A stretch of 64,000 nucleotides of DNA from Zygnema cylindricum (GCA_037447655.1 JBBHKE010001423.1:1-64000); one strand, 5' to 3'. Counted from the stretch's first letter, positions 44,705 to 54,282 are shown. The notes: a model not told the origin generated them from the sequence alone. A program made the numbers and translations.

Positions 44705-45134
44705 TACGAGCGACAGAGATAGATCTCAGCGCCACAAACTTCCAACTCCGGAGCAGAATACACAAGGCTCAGATAGGACAAGTGACCAGGCAGTTTGATC
44801 AGAATTTAGAGTGGGTAGAGATAGGACAAACACAGAAGCTTTAGAAAGATTTTTTACTTCCCATTATAAGAATAGAAGTACAATTGATGTAAGACAAAAA
44901 TGGACAGATTGTCCCTATTAATAAAGTTGGATGCTATTCTGTCTTTTACTCCCTGTGAGTGGTGGATTGTGGTCCAATGGATGAATGGCATGTGTCTTGG
45001 TGTACTCCACAAGTGTGTCCAATGAAAACACTCGGTTTTGTCCTCTGTCAGATGATTTCCCGTTGGAAATCGTCACATGTGACGTCTTGTCACATATCGG
45101 CACTGTAGTCCCGATTTTGGTATATACGTGGTCA
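44685..45134 (-). repeat. 5' LTR of family F
   Basis: About 450 bp on the minus strand, TGACCACG… to …GCGTATCA. The first 177 bp encode in frame the same C-terminal peptide as the long ORF and match 40452-40626. Homology with the 3' copy extends 8 bp past the assigned start, so that end is approximate. Confidence 0.7.
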
Positions 45135-45142
45135 AATATCGG

Positions 45143-45216
45143 GATTTCACGGAAATCAACACAAAGGTGGTGGAAGCAGGTGAAAGGATTAGAGATAAAA
45201 GGAGATCCACGTGTCC
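45143..45216 (-). pseudogene. DUF674-like fragment cut by element F
   Basis: The minus strand reads GHVDLLLSLILSPASTTFVL, close to the DFLDLLLSLLLLPASTTFGL of the copy at 46709-47322. It ends exactly where the F LTR begins. A short upstream frame near 45435-45468 (MAESASSLVFS on the minus strand, followed by GTAAGT-like sequence) could be the first exon. Confidence 0.55.
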
Positions 45217-45539
45217 GCTTGTAAAAGAAAAGGATGTGAAATTACAATATTGTTCATGTTACAAGTTCTTCTTCATGCCTCGCTTTATTGTATTTTGCGA
45301 AAAAGCAGAACTTCGCATAACTTATTGGATAAGGAATATATTTTTGCATGAACATGAGTTGGTATTCTTTGCCTTATCACTTTGAAGTGAAAAATTTCAC
45401 CTTATCTCTTGGAATACTTACTGGAGAAAACAAGAGAAGAAGCTGATTCAGCCATAGATGCTTCTTCTCCTGATTCCACATTTTCTTGTGAGTACTCTTG
45501 CGGAATATGAATCCTGGCTTCTACCCAATACGCCAAAAT

Positions 45540-45620
45540 TTGTTACCGAAATTATACCCTCCCTCCCCCTCACCTTCTCCCCCTCTCCCCCTTTCCCTCT
45601 CCCTCTCCCTCTCTCTAGCT
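45540..45620. repeat. CCCTCTC-rich pyrimidine tract
   Basis: Imperfect CCCTCT/CCCCCT repeats on the plus strand. Confidence 0.85.
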
Positions 45621-45785
45621 TGTAGAGCGCCATTTTGTCAAAAATAAATTGTTGCACACTGGCAGAATATGAAGCCAGAAAGTAATTCCATGTACACTGC
45701 CCATCGTTATTAAGCTTTAAGGAATTAATACCACTTTGGTGCTAAGAAGACGTAGCAGTTGCTAGTCGGCTCCCTCAAATAGTGT

Positions 45786-45872
45786 CGTTAACACCATTTT
45801 ATGATTTTTGGTTAAAGAAAGTGGCAACTCGTTAACACTGTTTTATGATTTTTGGTTAAAGAAGGTGCCAAC
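45786..45872. repeat. Tandem duplication of ~46 bp
   Basis: TTATGATTTTTGGTTAAAGA with its flanks occurs twice in a row with few differences. Confidence 0.85.
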
Positions 45873-46708
45873 TGAATAACGATGGGCAATATGGTATAGT
45901 GTTTTCGTTAGGGCAAACTCCGCTGATGTCACTTTTGTCAGTGTTGTTTTCGCTTTCGCTTTGTGCCATCTCATTTGGTTTTGCTCCATGATTTGGTAGT
46001 GCAAAAGCTATTGGAAACTCTTTTATGTGGTTAACCCGTACTCCAAGCGTTTTATATTTGCGTATAATACGCAAGAGGTACGCGGAAGTCACATTTAAGA
46101 TTGACAATTATTTTCGCATATATGGAGTTCAAATTTTGACCCGAAAAAAATCACAAAATTACCACAAAATTCATTGCAAATCACTTGAAGCTTCAGTGTC
46201 TTTATTAAGAAATTGGAACGAAATCGTTAACACCAAAATGTAAAACTTACAAATAGGAATACCGTGTTGAACAACAAATAGGAGCTTGATGAATGTATGA
46301 CTTCATGATTAAAACTTCAAAACAAGAATTGAACAACAGAATTTTAGGCACCTTTTAGGCACCTTCTATTGCAGTGAAATTGTTTCTTATGGAAGCTAGA
46401 AACCAAACTACTTGACCACATTCAATCAATGTGTATTGCCTTGAGCATCTATGAAGGATTTTCCAAATGCTATTCAAGGTTATCAAGGTCCTAACCCTGC
46501 CATATGTCTATGCACTACTAACAGCATACAATTTTTAACATCTTTGCTTTAAAAGTTCTCTCGAAGACGTCATTAAGAACCAAAGAAAGAAAGAGTCACT
46601 TAAAACTTCACTCCAAATATATAAATACGTCGAACAAGCCTTTCCCGTCTTTTTCCCTCAAGTGAGGTAATTATTTCTATAAACAATAATAAAGAGTGAA
46701 CATCTCAC

Positions 46709-47322
46709 CTTTTTTGCGTCAACATCAACATCAAGGCTCTCCAAATATTTGAGCTTGCAAACTTTCACATGATTCAACAAACTGAATGTCGTTATCGTAG
46801 AAGCCGGAAACATCTCCAAGTCATCAGTCACGATGAATGTGACCGTCTCCTTCACAAAGCCTTCTAAGTGACGGCTGAAGTAGTCAAGTTGGTCGGTCGA
46901 CCAAAATCGTCATCCAATGTCATTTCCACTATCATATATCCTTTGTAGGCTTCCTTGCAACGACTGTTGTATTTTGTAGATAGTGTGTTGCTACCTCCAA
47001 AACCCTAGTTGTGTGAGTATTGAGCACTGAATGAGCACCCGTTTGTATCGCTATCCGTCAACCGGAACATCGATTAACTTGCAGCACTTGTAGGAAGCTT
47101 TGGAGAAGGAAACTCCACTTTTTGTTCCAACAAGTAGTGAACCGGCAATTTTAATAGGTTGCCGTACAAGTTTACAATTCCTGCAAAGGCATCATGTCCT
47201 TCTTTGACCATCGCATTCTCAAAGAGGAGACCAAAGGTGGTGGAAGCTGGTAATAAGAGGAGAGATAAAAGAAGATCTAAGAAATCTTTCCCTACTCCCA
47301 TGTAAAGAATTTGTCCACTTTT
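46709..47322 (-). pseudogene. DUF674-family gene copy, broken
   Basis: DUF674 is a land-plant family of unknown function. On the minus strand a splice acceptor (T-rich tract, then GTGCAG at 47323) opens SGQILYMGVGKDFLDLLLSL and LLPASTTFGLL, then GIVNLYGNLLKL, as in the family's N-terminal block. A Cys-rich middle (KYNSRCKEAYKGYMIVEMT) follows in the same frame after two stops. After a frameshift comes GFVKETVTFIVTDDLEMFPA and STITTFSLLNHVKV, the family's second repeat. It closes at a donor-like AAG/GTGAGA (46709). The stops and shift argue for a pseudogene, unless extra introns remove them. Confidence 0.6.
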
Positions 47323-47794
47323 CTGCACGAAAAAAAAAACGGTGTGGAAAATATAACTCTTGTTAACAGTGTTTTTCATTTGTTTTGCCAAAGAGCGAAA
47401 ATTGTGCATAGATTTAAGCAGCATAATTTTTCTGCATACTCCTAATTGGAAACGCATATGAGCATGTACTTGAATTGTTGTTCTCTGCATTTTCACCCTG
47501 TCATTGGAAAGCATTTCACCTCATAACCTAAAAGAGTGACCATTATTGGAGGAACTAGCGAAGAATCTAAAGCAGACATTGTGTGTTTTTTTGTATTAAT
47601 TTTTCTTTGGATCCTGTAGAGTGTGTTTTCAAGCATTCAATATAACAACACAAATATATTCAAAAACGTGTTTCCGAATTTCTACAGCTCGTAAAGAACG
47701 ATTTGTCAATTAAAAATAGCTGGCCTGATTGGCACTGCCATAATCTGAAGCGAGAATGACATTAGCAAATTGCTAATATAGAGTTACTGCTAAA

Positions 47795-48025
47795 AAAGGA
47801 CAAAAAATGGAAAGAAGAGCACTAGAGCAGTACCTTGCCAAGTGTCGTAAAATAATTCAAAATGAAGGCCATGCGTTCTTTGTTTTTTTTTGCAGATTTT
47901 TTCGTTTTCGCCAATATAGAGTTTACCGTTGGAAACGGGAAAAACAAGGGAAAGAAGGACTAGAGCACTAGAGCAAAAACTCGCCAAGTGTCAAGAAATA
48001 GTTCACAAAGAAAGCCATGCATTCT
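47795..48025. repeat. Imperfect tandem duplication of ~140 bp
   Basis: The text from GGAAAGAAGAGCACTAGAGC to CCATGCGTTCTTTG (47801-47880) recurs diverged at 47949-48025. Confidence 0.65.
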
Positions 48026-48715
48026 TGTCCTTTTTGAGTTTTCTCTCTCTTAGAAAGCAGGTTTGCCGAAAAAAATACTTCAAATGCCTCGTTGGACAAT
48101 GATTAATCCTTGTAGTGCATAGAAATTCCGAACTAAAATTTCAAACCTCTGTACAACTACGATTCCTAGAACCTTACTACCCGAAGCTACAAAGTTCCAA
48201 ACTCTTGGACAAATTATGTTTCATTTCGTACATTTAAACTCTCTACTGTCTCCTCCGTAGTCTGTCTCCTTTTCTGTAAAGAATAAGGTAGGAAAAAAGA
48301 TGTTGATCTTCTGAATTTTTCATTTTATTATTTCTTTTAAATACACGTGTACTTTCATTCCTTCTTTCTGTGCTGATTGGAGGTTTTTTTTCAACATGCA
48401 AAGACATGCTTACTACGAATTTCAAATGTTAGGCAAACACCGTTCAAGCTTTTACGTTTTAATGTGGATCAGGAAAAGATATTCTAGAAGCGACGATCTT
48501 CGTTTCAAGGATTACAAAAATAGTCAAGATTTGAAGGCCAATTAATGCCTACGGAGCTAAAAATGAAGCGACCAATGGTTGTCGTCCAACTACACATTAT
48601 TGGAGGTGGATTGGCGGATGCCATGAAATTATCCCAAATACAAATCAATTTCTCTTTCAAATGCATTGATCTTTCTCTTGTTTACAATTTCATGTGGCTT
48701 GCCAACGCCCCCTAA

Positions 48716-48726
48716 CTTTGATACCA
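48716..48726 (-). other. Canonical plant primer-binding site
   Basis: The minus strand reads TGGTATCAAAG directly after an LTR ending CTCAACA. This matches the 3' end of initiator tRNA-Met, the usual site in plant LTR elements, unlike the half-tRNA sites of the copia families here. Confidence 0.75.
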
Positions 48727-48973
48727 TGTTGAGGATCAGCGATATTCTATATATCGCATGGGCGCCAAAGTGAAAGCATTGGTTAAATGGCCAAGCCAGG
48801 GATCCAACCCGAGACCTTGTGCTAGGCATACACTAGCTCTACCAATTGAACTACCCAGGCGATTGTGCATGCAAGCGCCTGAAACCGAATTTACGGCAAT
48901 GAACGACGCAATGGCGGACCAGCATTTACTGTGATACACACGTGTGGAGTCCGAAGTGGACATCCCTCCAACA
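48727..48973 (-). repeat. Small LTR containing a tRNA-like sequence (family T2)
   Basis: On the minus strand it runs TGTTGGAGGGATGTCC to GATCCTCAACA (247 bp) and is followed by a canonical primer-binding site, so it is a 5' LTR. The partner LTR was not found within the next kilobase. A tRNA-like cloverleaf occupies 48789-48860. Its first ~94 bp are tandemly duplicated upstream (48933-49120). Confidence 0.7.
48789..48860 (-). ncRNA. tRNA-like cloverleaf inside an LTR
   Basis: Exactly 72 nt with tRNA geometry on the minus strand: acceptor 7, D arm GTTC/GAGC with 8-nt loop, anticodon arm with loop ATGCCTA (U33, GCC in anticodon position), 5-nt variable loop AGGTC, T arm TCGGG/CCTGG with loop TTGGATC. 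A-box (TAGTTCAATTGGTAGAG) and B-box (GGTTGGATCCC, one mismatch) match RNA polymerase III promoters. The acceptor stem has one mismatch and several G-U pairs, so it is unlikely to be a working tRNA. Confidence 0.75.
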
Positions 48974-49120
48974 CAGATGTGCATGTATACATTTTGAAAT
49001 ATGTTATTGTCCAGACTGAAGTGTGCGATACACACGTGTGGAGTCCGAAGTGGACATTCCTCCAACACAGATGTGCATATATACATTTTGAAATTTATTA
49101 TTGTCCAGATTGAAGTGTAC
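48933..49120. repeat. 94-bp tandem duplication of the small-LTR start
   Basis: GATACACACGTGTGGAGTCC begins both copies (48933 and 49027). The copies differ at only a few positions. Confidence 0.9.
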
Positions 49121-49140
49121 TATAATATGTTGTGTCAGAC

Positions 49141-49500
49141 AGGTTGTATTTGGTACTCAAATAGGTGGAATGCTCTCTTTCGTGTGATATTTTAAGAATG
49201 CTTCAGTTGTATCTTGCACTCTGATTATTATGTAAAATCCTTTCAATGCTGAAGCTTTTCTTCCACGTAAAATATCAGGTGGTTTAACAAGTTTTGAAGT
49301 TGATAGTTCAAATTGATTCCCCGCCCAAATCGGTCTTTCCGAATAAGTAGTAGGAGGTGATGCTTCGTACTGAGCGTCAATAAACGCCTTCTCACCAAAC
49401 TTGGACGACTTTTTTATAGGTTTTTGTAATAGCTCTTGTGGTAATGCATTTTCTTTCGAAGGCCTCGTGGGAGTCTTGCGGATTTGCCAGAGTCGTGCGG
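49141..49500 (-). other. Unrecognised open frame of ~110 codons
   Basis: The minus strand is open without an ATG start: KTPTRPSKENALPQELLQ, then KFGEKAFIDAQYEASPPTTY, ERPIWAGNQFELS and GFYIIIRVQDTTEAF, ending in TGA at about 49164. It follows an LTR-like end and primer-binding site at 49580-49593, so it may be the start of an element's interior. No family recognised. Confidence 0.35.
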
Positions 49501-49579
49501 ATTTGCAAATGGGGAAGGTGTCTATTTCTTCTTACTTCCTCCCATCTCTCACAAAACCTCACACTACTAGAGCACTATG

Positions 49580-49830
49580 CGTGCTGCGATACCAAATGAT
49601 AGGAGCTTTACAAAACACGTTCACTCATAGACCTCAAATTACAAATATAAATTGGAGGTATTCACATCAATGCATCAACGAACACATAATTCAACAAAAC
49701 ATAAATATATTTGAAGGAGGATTTTCCTCGCTTACAAAGTTTTCCTCGCTCACACTCAAACTAGCAATCCAATTATTCCTAAGTGGCTTCTTACAACATT
49801 AACACCACTTCGAGTGTCAAAACTACACAA
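49580..49830 (-). repeat. LTR-like end with canonical primer-binding site
   Basis: The minus strand ends AAAGCTCCTATCA and continues TTTGGTATCGCAGC, a plant-type primer-binding site with two changes. The start is probably TGTTGTAAGAAGCC (about 49799) or TTGTGTAG (about 49830). No partner LTR was found. Confidence 0.5.
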
Positions 49831-50170
49831 CAGCCACGCGTCACTCAAAACCTTCTATTGTACGTCTGACTCCTAACCTTCAAACGAACCTTCAAAGAAC
49901 GACACAACTTCACCGAAACGAAATGGTGCGCTAGACCGGACACCGTACTGGACACTACGCACAGAATAGTACATCTTATAGAGGAAATATTCAAATCATG
50001 CGCTAGACCGGACAAGGTACCGCATACTACTCACAGAATAATGCATCTCATCTTTATTCAAAATATAGACCTTTGTGTTGACGTCCGCATAGTGTTCCGC
50101 TTGATACTCGGAATTATGGTAATATCCACATTAAAACCTATATAAAATTGGACCCACCATTGTCATATCT

Positions 50171-50247
50171 GAGCTGGTGGTACAGTGGTTAGTATGTTCA
50201 CAGCTAAAGTGAAAGGAAAGGTCCCAATTTCAAATCCTGGCCGGCTC
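50171..50247 (+). ncRNA. tRNA-like cloverleaf in the 5' LTR of the TRIM
   Basis: The 7-bp acceptor stem GAGCTGG/CCGGCTC is fully paired (one G-U), and the anticodon stem TTCAC/GTGAA is perfect. A-box TGGTACAGTGG fits. The B-box region is TTTCAAATCC. A 5-nt duplication (GGAAA) enlarges the variable loop to 77 nt total. The anticodon loop AGCTAAA lacks U33, so decoding is unlikely. Confidence 0.75.
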
Positions 50248-50470
50248 ATCAATCCTTTTATTGGGATCGTCCATTCTATCCCCCGATTCTAGGAATCGTA
50301 ACATGGTATCAAAGCCAAGGGGACCAGGTTTACATGGACAGTTATGACCGGCTACCTCTCGAGGGGGGTGTTGACGTAGGCAAGGTGTACAGCTCGATCT
50401 CAAAATTGTGGTAATATCCACAATAAAACATATATAAAATTGGACCCACCAGCGTCATAGCGTCATATCT

Positions 50471-50542
50471 GAGCTGGTGGTATAGTAGTTAGTACGTTCA
50501 CAACTAACGTGAAAGGTCCCAAGTTCAAATCCTGGCTGGTTC
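50471..50542 (+). ncRNA. tRNA-like cloverleaf in the 3' LTR of the TRIM
   Basis: Exactly 72 nt: acceptor GAGCTGG/CTGGTTC, D arm GTAT/GTAC with loop AGTAGTTA, anticodon arm TTCAC/GTGAA with loop AACTAAC, variable AGGTC, T arm CCAAG/CCTGG with loop TTCAAAT. The B-box GTTCAAATCC fits the polymerase III consensus. Stems remain paired although the two LTRs differ at several positions. Confidence 0.78.
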
Positions 50543-50889
50543 ATCAATCCATTTTTTGGGATAGTCATTCTATCCCCTAATTCTAGGAATCTTAACAATT
50601 TGGTCGTCCGTTTGAAAACCTTTAAATAGGCCGACTTTTTGTTTATTTGCACCCGTAAACGACGTGTTCCTCGACCGACGTCACCGAACAGGTAGCTTTG
50701 TCCCTTCAGCCGACGTCAACAAACTGGTAACTTTGTCGGAGACCTCAACGACCGGGTAACTTTCAAAGTACAACCTCGGCAATCGTTTTTAACCGTCGGA
50801 TCTTGGGTGCTCAAACCTGTCAATGAATATAGATCAAACCGCCACCTGCAATAATGCGCCTTCAACTGTCCATACTTCGTTTGTGGTCG

Positions 50890-51240
50890 TCCAATTTTCC
50901 GTCAATTGTTGTGTTGTTTTCAGTCGCGTCTACAAATGCCCGTACTAACGTCTTAAATAGTACAAAAGTTAATTACACGTTTTGATAAATAGGACGCGAT
51001 TCATGCGCGTGTCAATGGGCATGATAAACGGGATAATGTCTAGATTGGATCTTGGTTGCTCGATCCTTTTAACCGGTTTGCGTCAATCGTTGTGTTGTTC
51101 TAAGTTGCGTCTATAAATGCCCGGACAAACGTCTAAAACAGTACAATAGTACTTTGAAGTTTTGATAAACAGACACAGTCTAAGCTTAACAGGCATGAAC
51201 AATGGGCACGGCAAACGGAACATTGTCCAGGTTCGTGTAA
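50890..51240. repeat. Tandem duplication of ~180 bp
   Basis: CGTCAATTGTTGTGTTGTT … AAATGCCCGTACTAACGTCT … GGGCATGATAAACGGGA (50899-51050) recurs, diverged, at 51080-51235. Confidence 0.75.
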
Positions 51241-51739
51241 CGGGCAAAAAAAATAGGATACAGACCATGCCCGTGTAACGGGCGTGATTTACTAATAAAG
51301 GAAATGTTCAAATAAACAATACTGAACAAAGACGACTGATACGTCGATTCGCACATCGCAACCGAATCGTAGCCCGCGATGTTTTCTCATTGATCCCACA
51401 TTGCCCAAATTTAAATGTTCAGTTCTCGGTATTTTCCACAGAACTTTGAAGTTAAATATTGCTCAGCGTTGTAAGGTCGATGTCAAAAGGTGTCCTAAAT
51501 TAAAAGATTTTTAGTATTTTGCGAAATTTGAATGTTTTCACCTAACACCTACCTATGTTCAATGTTATAAATTGAATGTTAAGCGACAACAATCCATTAT
51601 ACTGTTAAAGTTCCTGTATAATCCAGTATCGTTTTTTTTAGTGTCCGTTTTCTGCCTATTCAAAATTCAGATTAAAACTGACATACTTTCTTCCACCCCT
51701 CAAACTTTGCATAAACTTGATATTCTCCTTTCACCTCTC

Positions 51740-53809
51740 TTACACAAACATCACTTTGACCTCTCTATTTAAGAACTTGTCGATTTCATCGGGATATCTC
51801 ATTTTCCATACCCTGAGATACACCTCTCGAGAGATTTCTACATCACAAAATAATTCCACATACTTCCTTTTTAAAATTTTTTTTTGCCATAATGCCTGTC
51901 CATGTGGATGGAAATGACAGTACAGGAGCCCAATAATTTGAACTAGTTTGAAAAGAGGACCAAATGAAACAGAGGACATATTCCAAAAAATGAGGCCGAG
52001 AAGGTCACCAAATCGCATAGTAACACATGTCCTCCGTAAATTTTTTGACCCTAGGCGATCAGCCAGCATTTGCCCCTCAAAACTTGTAGGTTTGTACTCG
52101 CCTTCTTTTGTCGGGAAAGATTTAGGAAAGTACCAAGGAACCAACCATCCATGGCTTGTTCCATCTTTTACCACGTGATCTCCTTGAAATTTGTAAATAC
52201 TCAGTTTGTTTTCATATTGTACGAGCCGGAAAGCCATATTCCATTCCCCTCCTTTCAAAATGTTAACACAAGATGGTTTTTCTGGAGATATTGTAAATCC
52301 AACATGCAGTGCCGCACCGTCTGCCCGCTTCAAACTCTCTAAACTCTTATCTTCTCCTATTGTTTGAGGGACTCCTGTGTGGAATTCCTTATAAGTTTTC
52401 ACCGTCATCTTCCCCTCGACGATCTTCAGGGATCTTAAATCAACCAGAAGATCCAGAAATTCTACTAGATTATTTTCATGGAGCATTAACTCTGTCACAG
52501 AAAGCGCACACCCGTTTATACCTTTATCATAGCTTAAAACGATCACTTTAGTATCATTGAAATAAATATCGGCTGCTGTCAGCTCTATCCTAGAAAATTG
52601 CTCGAGGATGAGCCAAAAGAGATCTCCAGCACACAAGGAAACAGACTTATTCCGTGCTTCTCTGTTGAAGAGATTCTGTGCCAGCTCAGTATCAATGTAT
52701 TGTGACGTTGTGTATTTACAAGCAGCTGACATCTCAAAAGTTGCATCACTCCACCATACACCATCGGAGTTATGCTTGCCTCTCTGCCTCCAAGCATCTT
52801 TTCTAATCTTAAAAAGACCTAACTCACGGTTTACTTGCTTGATACTATGCGTCTGGTTCCTCTCAACTTCAGAAATAGCATCTTTTCTAATCTTAAAAAA
52901 AACTAGCTCACGGTTTACTTGCTTGATACTATACGTCTGGTTCCTCTCTAATTCAGAAATGTTACCTGAAGCAGATGACGTGGCCTCCTTCAAAAAAATT
53001 TGTGTTTTCCGTGCTCTGGAAGCCACTACCAAAGCAGATGCTGAAGGTTTTTCTTCAACCTCTCTATTCATTAAAAGACGCAGACCAACCTCTTTCCGAA
53101 CTTCCCCTTTTACATCCATTGATATTCCATCTTCAGTAGAAATGACATTGACAATCTCGCCCATTTTCTTAGAATCACAAGAATAATGCTTCAATTTCAC
53201 TGATTTCACTGAGTTAAAAGATAATATTTCCAGATCTTGACTGCATACTATTTTCATCTCGCCACCGTGTTCTTGTACGGCTACACATCCTTCCCAAGCA
53301 CGTGGCAGGGAGGAAGCCATTAAGCCGATAAGTTGTCGTATCTCCATGGAAACACACTTGTACGATACATCTCCCTTTACACGTCCTCCAAGCACCATCT
53401 TCTTCATAAATATCGATGTTTTGTATATGCAAGTTTTTGTTGGAAAAGTGTCACAAGGCTTTAATACGAAAACCGGTCTAGGCTTATGGACAAAATTACG
53501 TTCTACCATTTTATAAATACGAGTAGTGCCACCATTCTCTTCGAAAGGAACCTGGACTTGATCTTCTTTTTGTTCGTGAGCTTTGCGGTCGCGCGGATTT
53601 TGCGAATTATTTTCTCTGGCCCTCCCTTCAAGGCTTTTACATATGGTTGTAGTACCACCTTGTAAGCCATGGGCGCAATAAAAGTAAAAAGACTGGTCGG
53701 ATCCATTGAAAAGAGCAAAAGCGTTGAAATTATGGAAAGCGATGGCAAAGACAAAAAAAAGGGAAGTAGAAAAAGAAGTGGGAGGAAAAGAAAGCTCGTT
53801 ACTACTCAT
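51740..53809 (-). CDS. Intact single-exon 689-codon ORF, unknown protein
   Basis: The longest undamaged frame of the gene-like section. ATG at 53807-53809, TAA/TAG-free to the stop at 51740. An N-terminal hydrophobic stretch (residues 15-33) could be a signal or anchor. Residues 285-311 and 312-338 are a 27-residue tandem repeat (ERNQTYSIKQVNREL). Three short segments resemble each other: CVSMEIRQLIGLMASSLPR (152-170), SVSLCAGDLFWLILEQFSR (389-407) and CVTMRFGDLLGLIFWNM (595-611), hinting at a protein built from three related modules. A glutamate/lysine linker lies at ~230-290. I do not recognise a family. There are no copia motifs. It could be a lineage-specific host gene; introns cannot be excluded. 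Confidence 0.65.
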   Translation of the reverse strand: MSSNELSFPPTSFSTSLFFVFAIAFHNFNAFALFNGSDQSFYFYCAHGLQGGTTTICKSLEGRARENNSQNPRDRKAHEQKEDQVQVPFEENGGTTRIYKMVERNFVHKPRPVFVLKPCDTFPTKTCIYKTSIFMKKMVLGGRVKGDVSYKCVSMEIRQLIGLMASSLPRAWEGCVAVQEHGGEMKIVCSQDLEILSFNSVKSVKLKHYSCDSKKMGEIVNVISTEDGISMDVKGEVRKEVGLRLLMNREVEEKPSASALVVASRARKTQIFLKEATSSASGNISELERNQTYSIKQVNRELVFFKIRKDAISEVERNQTHSIKQVNRELGLFKIRKDAWRQRGKHNSDGVWWSDATFEMSAACKYTTSQYIDTELAQNLFNREARNKSVSLCAGDLFWLILEQFSRIELTAADIYFNDTKVIVLSYDKGINGCALSVTELMLHENNLVEFLDLLVDLRSLKIVEGKMTVKTYKEFHTGVPQTIGEDKSLESLKRADGAALHVGFTISPEKPSCVNILKGGEWNMAFRLVQYENKLSIYKFQGDHVVKDGTSHGWLVPWYFPKSFPTKEGEYKPTSFEGQMLADRLGSKNLRRTCVTMRFGDLLGLIFWNMSSVSFGPLFKLVQIIGLLYCHFHPHGQALWQKKILKRKYVELFCDVEISREVYLRVWKMRYPDEIDKFLNREVKVMFV

Positions 53810-54000
53810 TTACGGCGAAGTAGCAGCCTTTATATGAAAAAAGAAAAAAAAAGTGAAATAAAAAAAAACAAAAAAAAGCGAAAAATGAAGCGATATGGTA
53901 CAGGTGATCCGCTACCGTGTAATAGCTTTTCAATTCGATTCTGTTGAAGAAAAAGCTGCCTCACAATTGTGTACTGAAAATGCTTTTACCTTATATTGGC

Positions 54001-54066
54001 CCTCCCATTACGCGTTTTTCCCATTACGCGTTTTTACCTTATAGTGGCCTTCCATTACGCGTTTTA
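54001..54066. repeat. CCATTACGCGTTTT short direct repeats
   Basis: Three copies with interrupted spacing. Confidence 0.85.
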
Positions 54067-54216
54067 GTAATCGTACGGAAAATTTTGCTGAAAGGCGTGC
54101 CTTCCATTATGTCGCGTTAGTAAACCACTTTTTATTTGCTTGGCTCAATCTGGTTCTAACACGTAGGTGAATATTCGATTCTTAAAATCTCAATAGAGTC
54201 TCCGAATGCAAAGTTT

Positions 54217-54282
54217 GAACGCAATATCTGTACCACCGGGAATAATATCTGTACCAGCGGAGGTAATATCTGTACCACCAGA
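54217..54282. repeat. Tandem repeat of AATATCTGTACCACCGG-type units
   Basis: Three ~21-bp copies in a row. Confidence 0.85.

Larger units (their letters stand above)
39905..45134 (-). mobile_element. Family F LTR element with a long unknown ORF in place of pol
   Basis: On the minus strand: a 5' LTR (45134-44685), an intact primer-binding site, a gag start, a protease-like domain, then ~3.4 kb of hydrophilic open frame running into a 3' LTR-like region. No integrase, RT or RNase H was seen. The left flank of the 5' LTR (45143-45216) is DUF674-like coding sequence, so it apparently inserted into that gene copy. The outer end of the 3' LTR is uncertain. Confidence 0.7.
50076..50597 (+). mobile_element. 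Miniature LTR retrotransposon (TRIM) with tRNA-like LTRs (family T1)
   Basis: Two direct repeats, 50076-50303 (228 bp) and 50369-50597 (229 bp), both TGTTGACGT… to …TTCTAGGAATC(G/T)TAACA, flank only 65 bp. That interior is a primer-binding site TGGTATCAAAGCC (50304-50316) and a polypurine tract CTCTCGAGGGGGG (50356-50368). Flanks CTTTG and ATTTG are a near-perfect 5-bp target duplication. There is no coding capacity. This is the TRIM layout. Each LTR contains a tRNA-like cloverleaf, comparable in principle to the 5S rRNA promoter in Cassandra TRIMs. Confidence 0.88.

Noticed and set aside
47790-47987. Minus-strand 65-codon frame with a hydrophobic start
   Set aside because: It spans a diverged tandem duplication and has no homology pattern that I can identify.
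48789-48860. A functional tRNA-Gly gene
   Set aside because: The acceptor stem is poorly paired, the T loop lacks the conserved C56, and it lies within an LTR ahead of a primer-binding site.
50171-50247. A functional tRNA gene or a stand-alone SINE
   Set aside because: It occurs at the same place in both LTRs of one element, the anticodon loop lacks U33, and no separate SINE tail or target duplication is seen.
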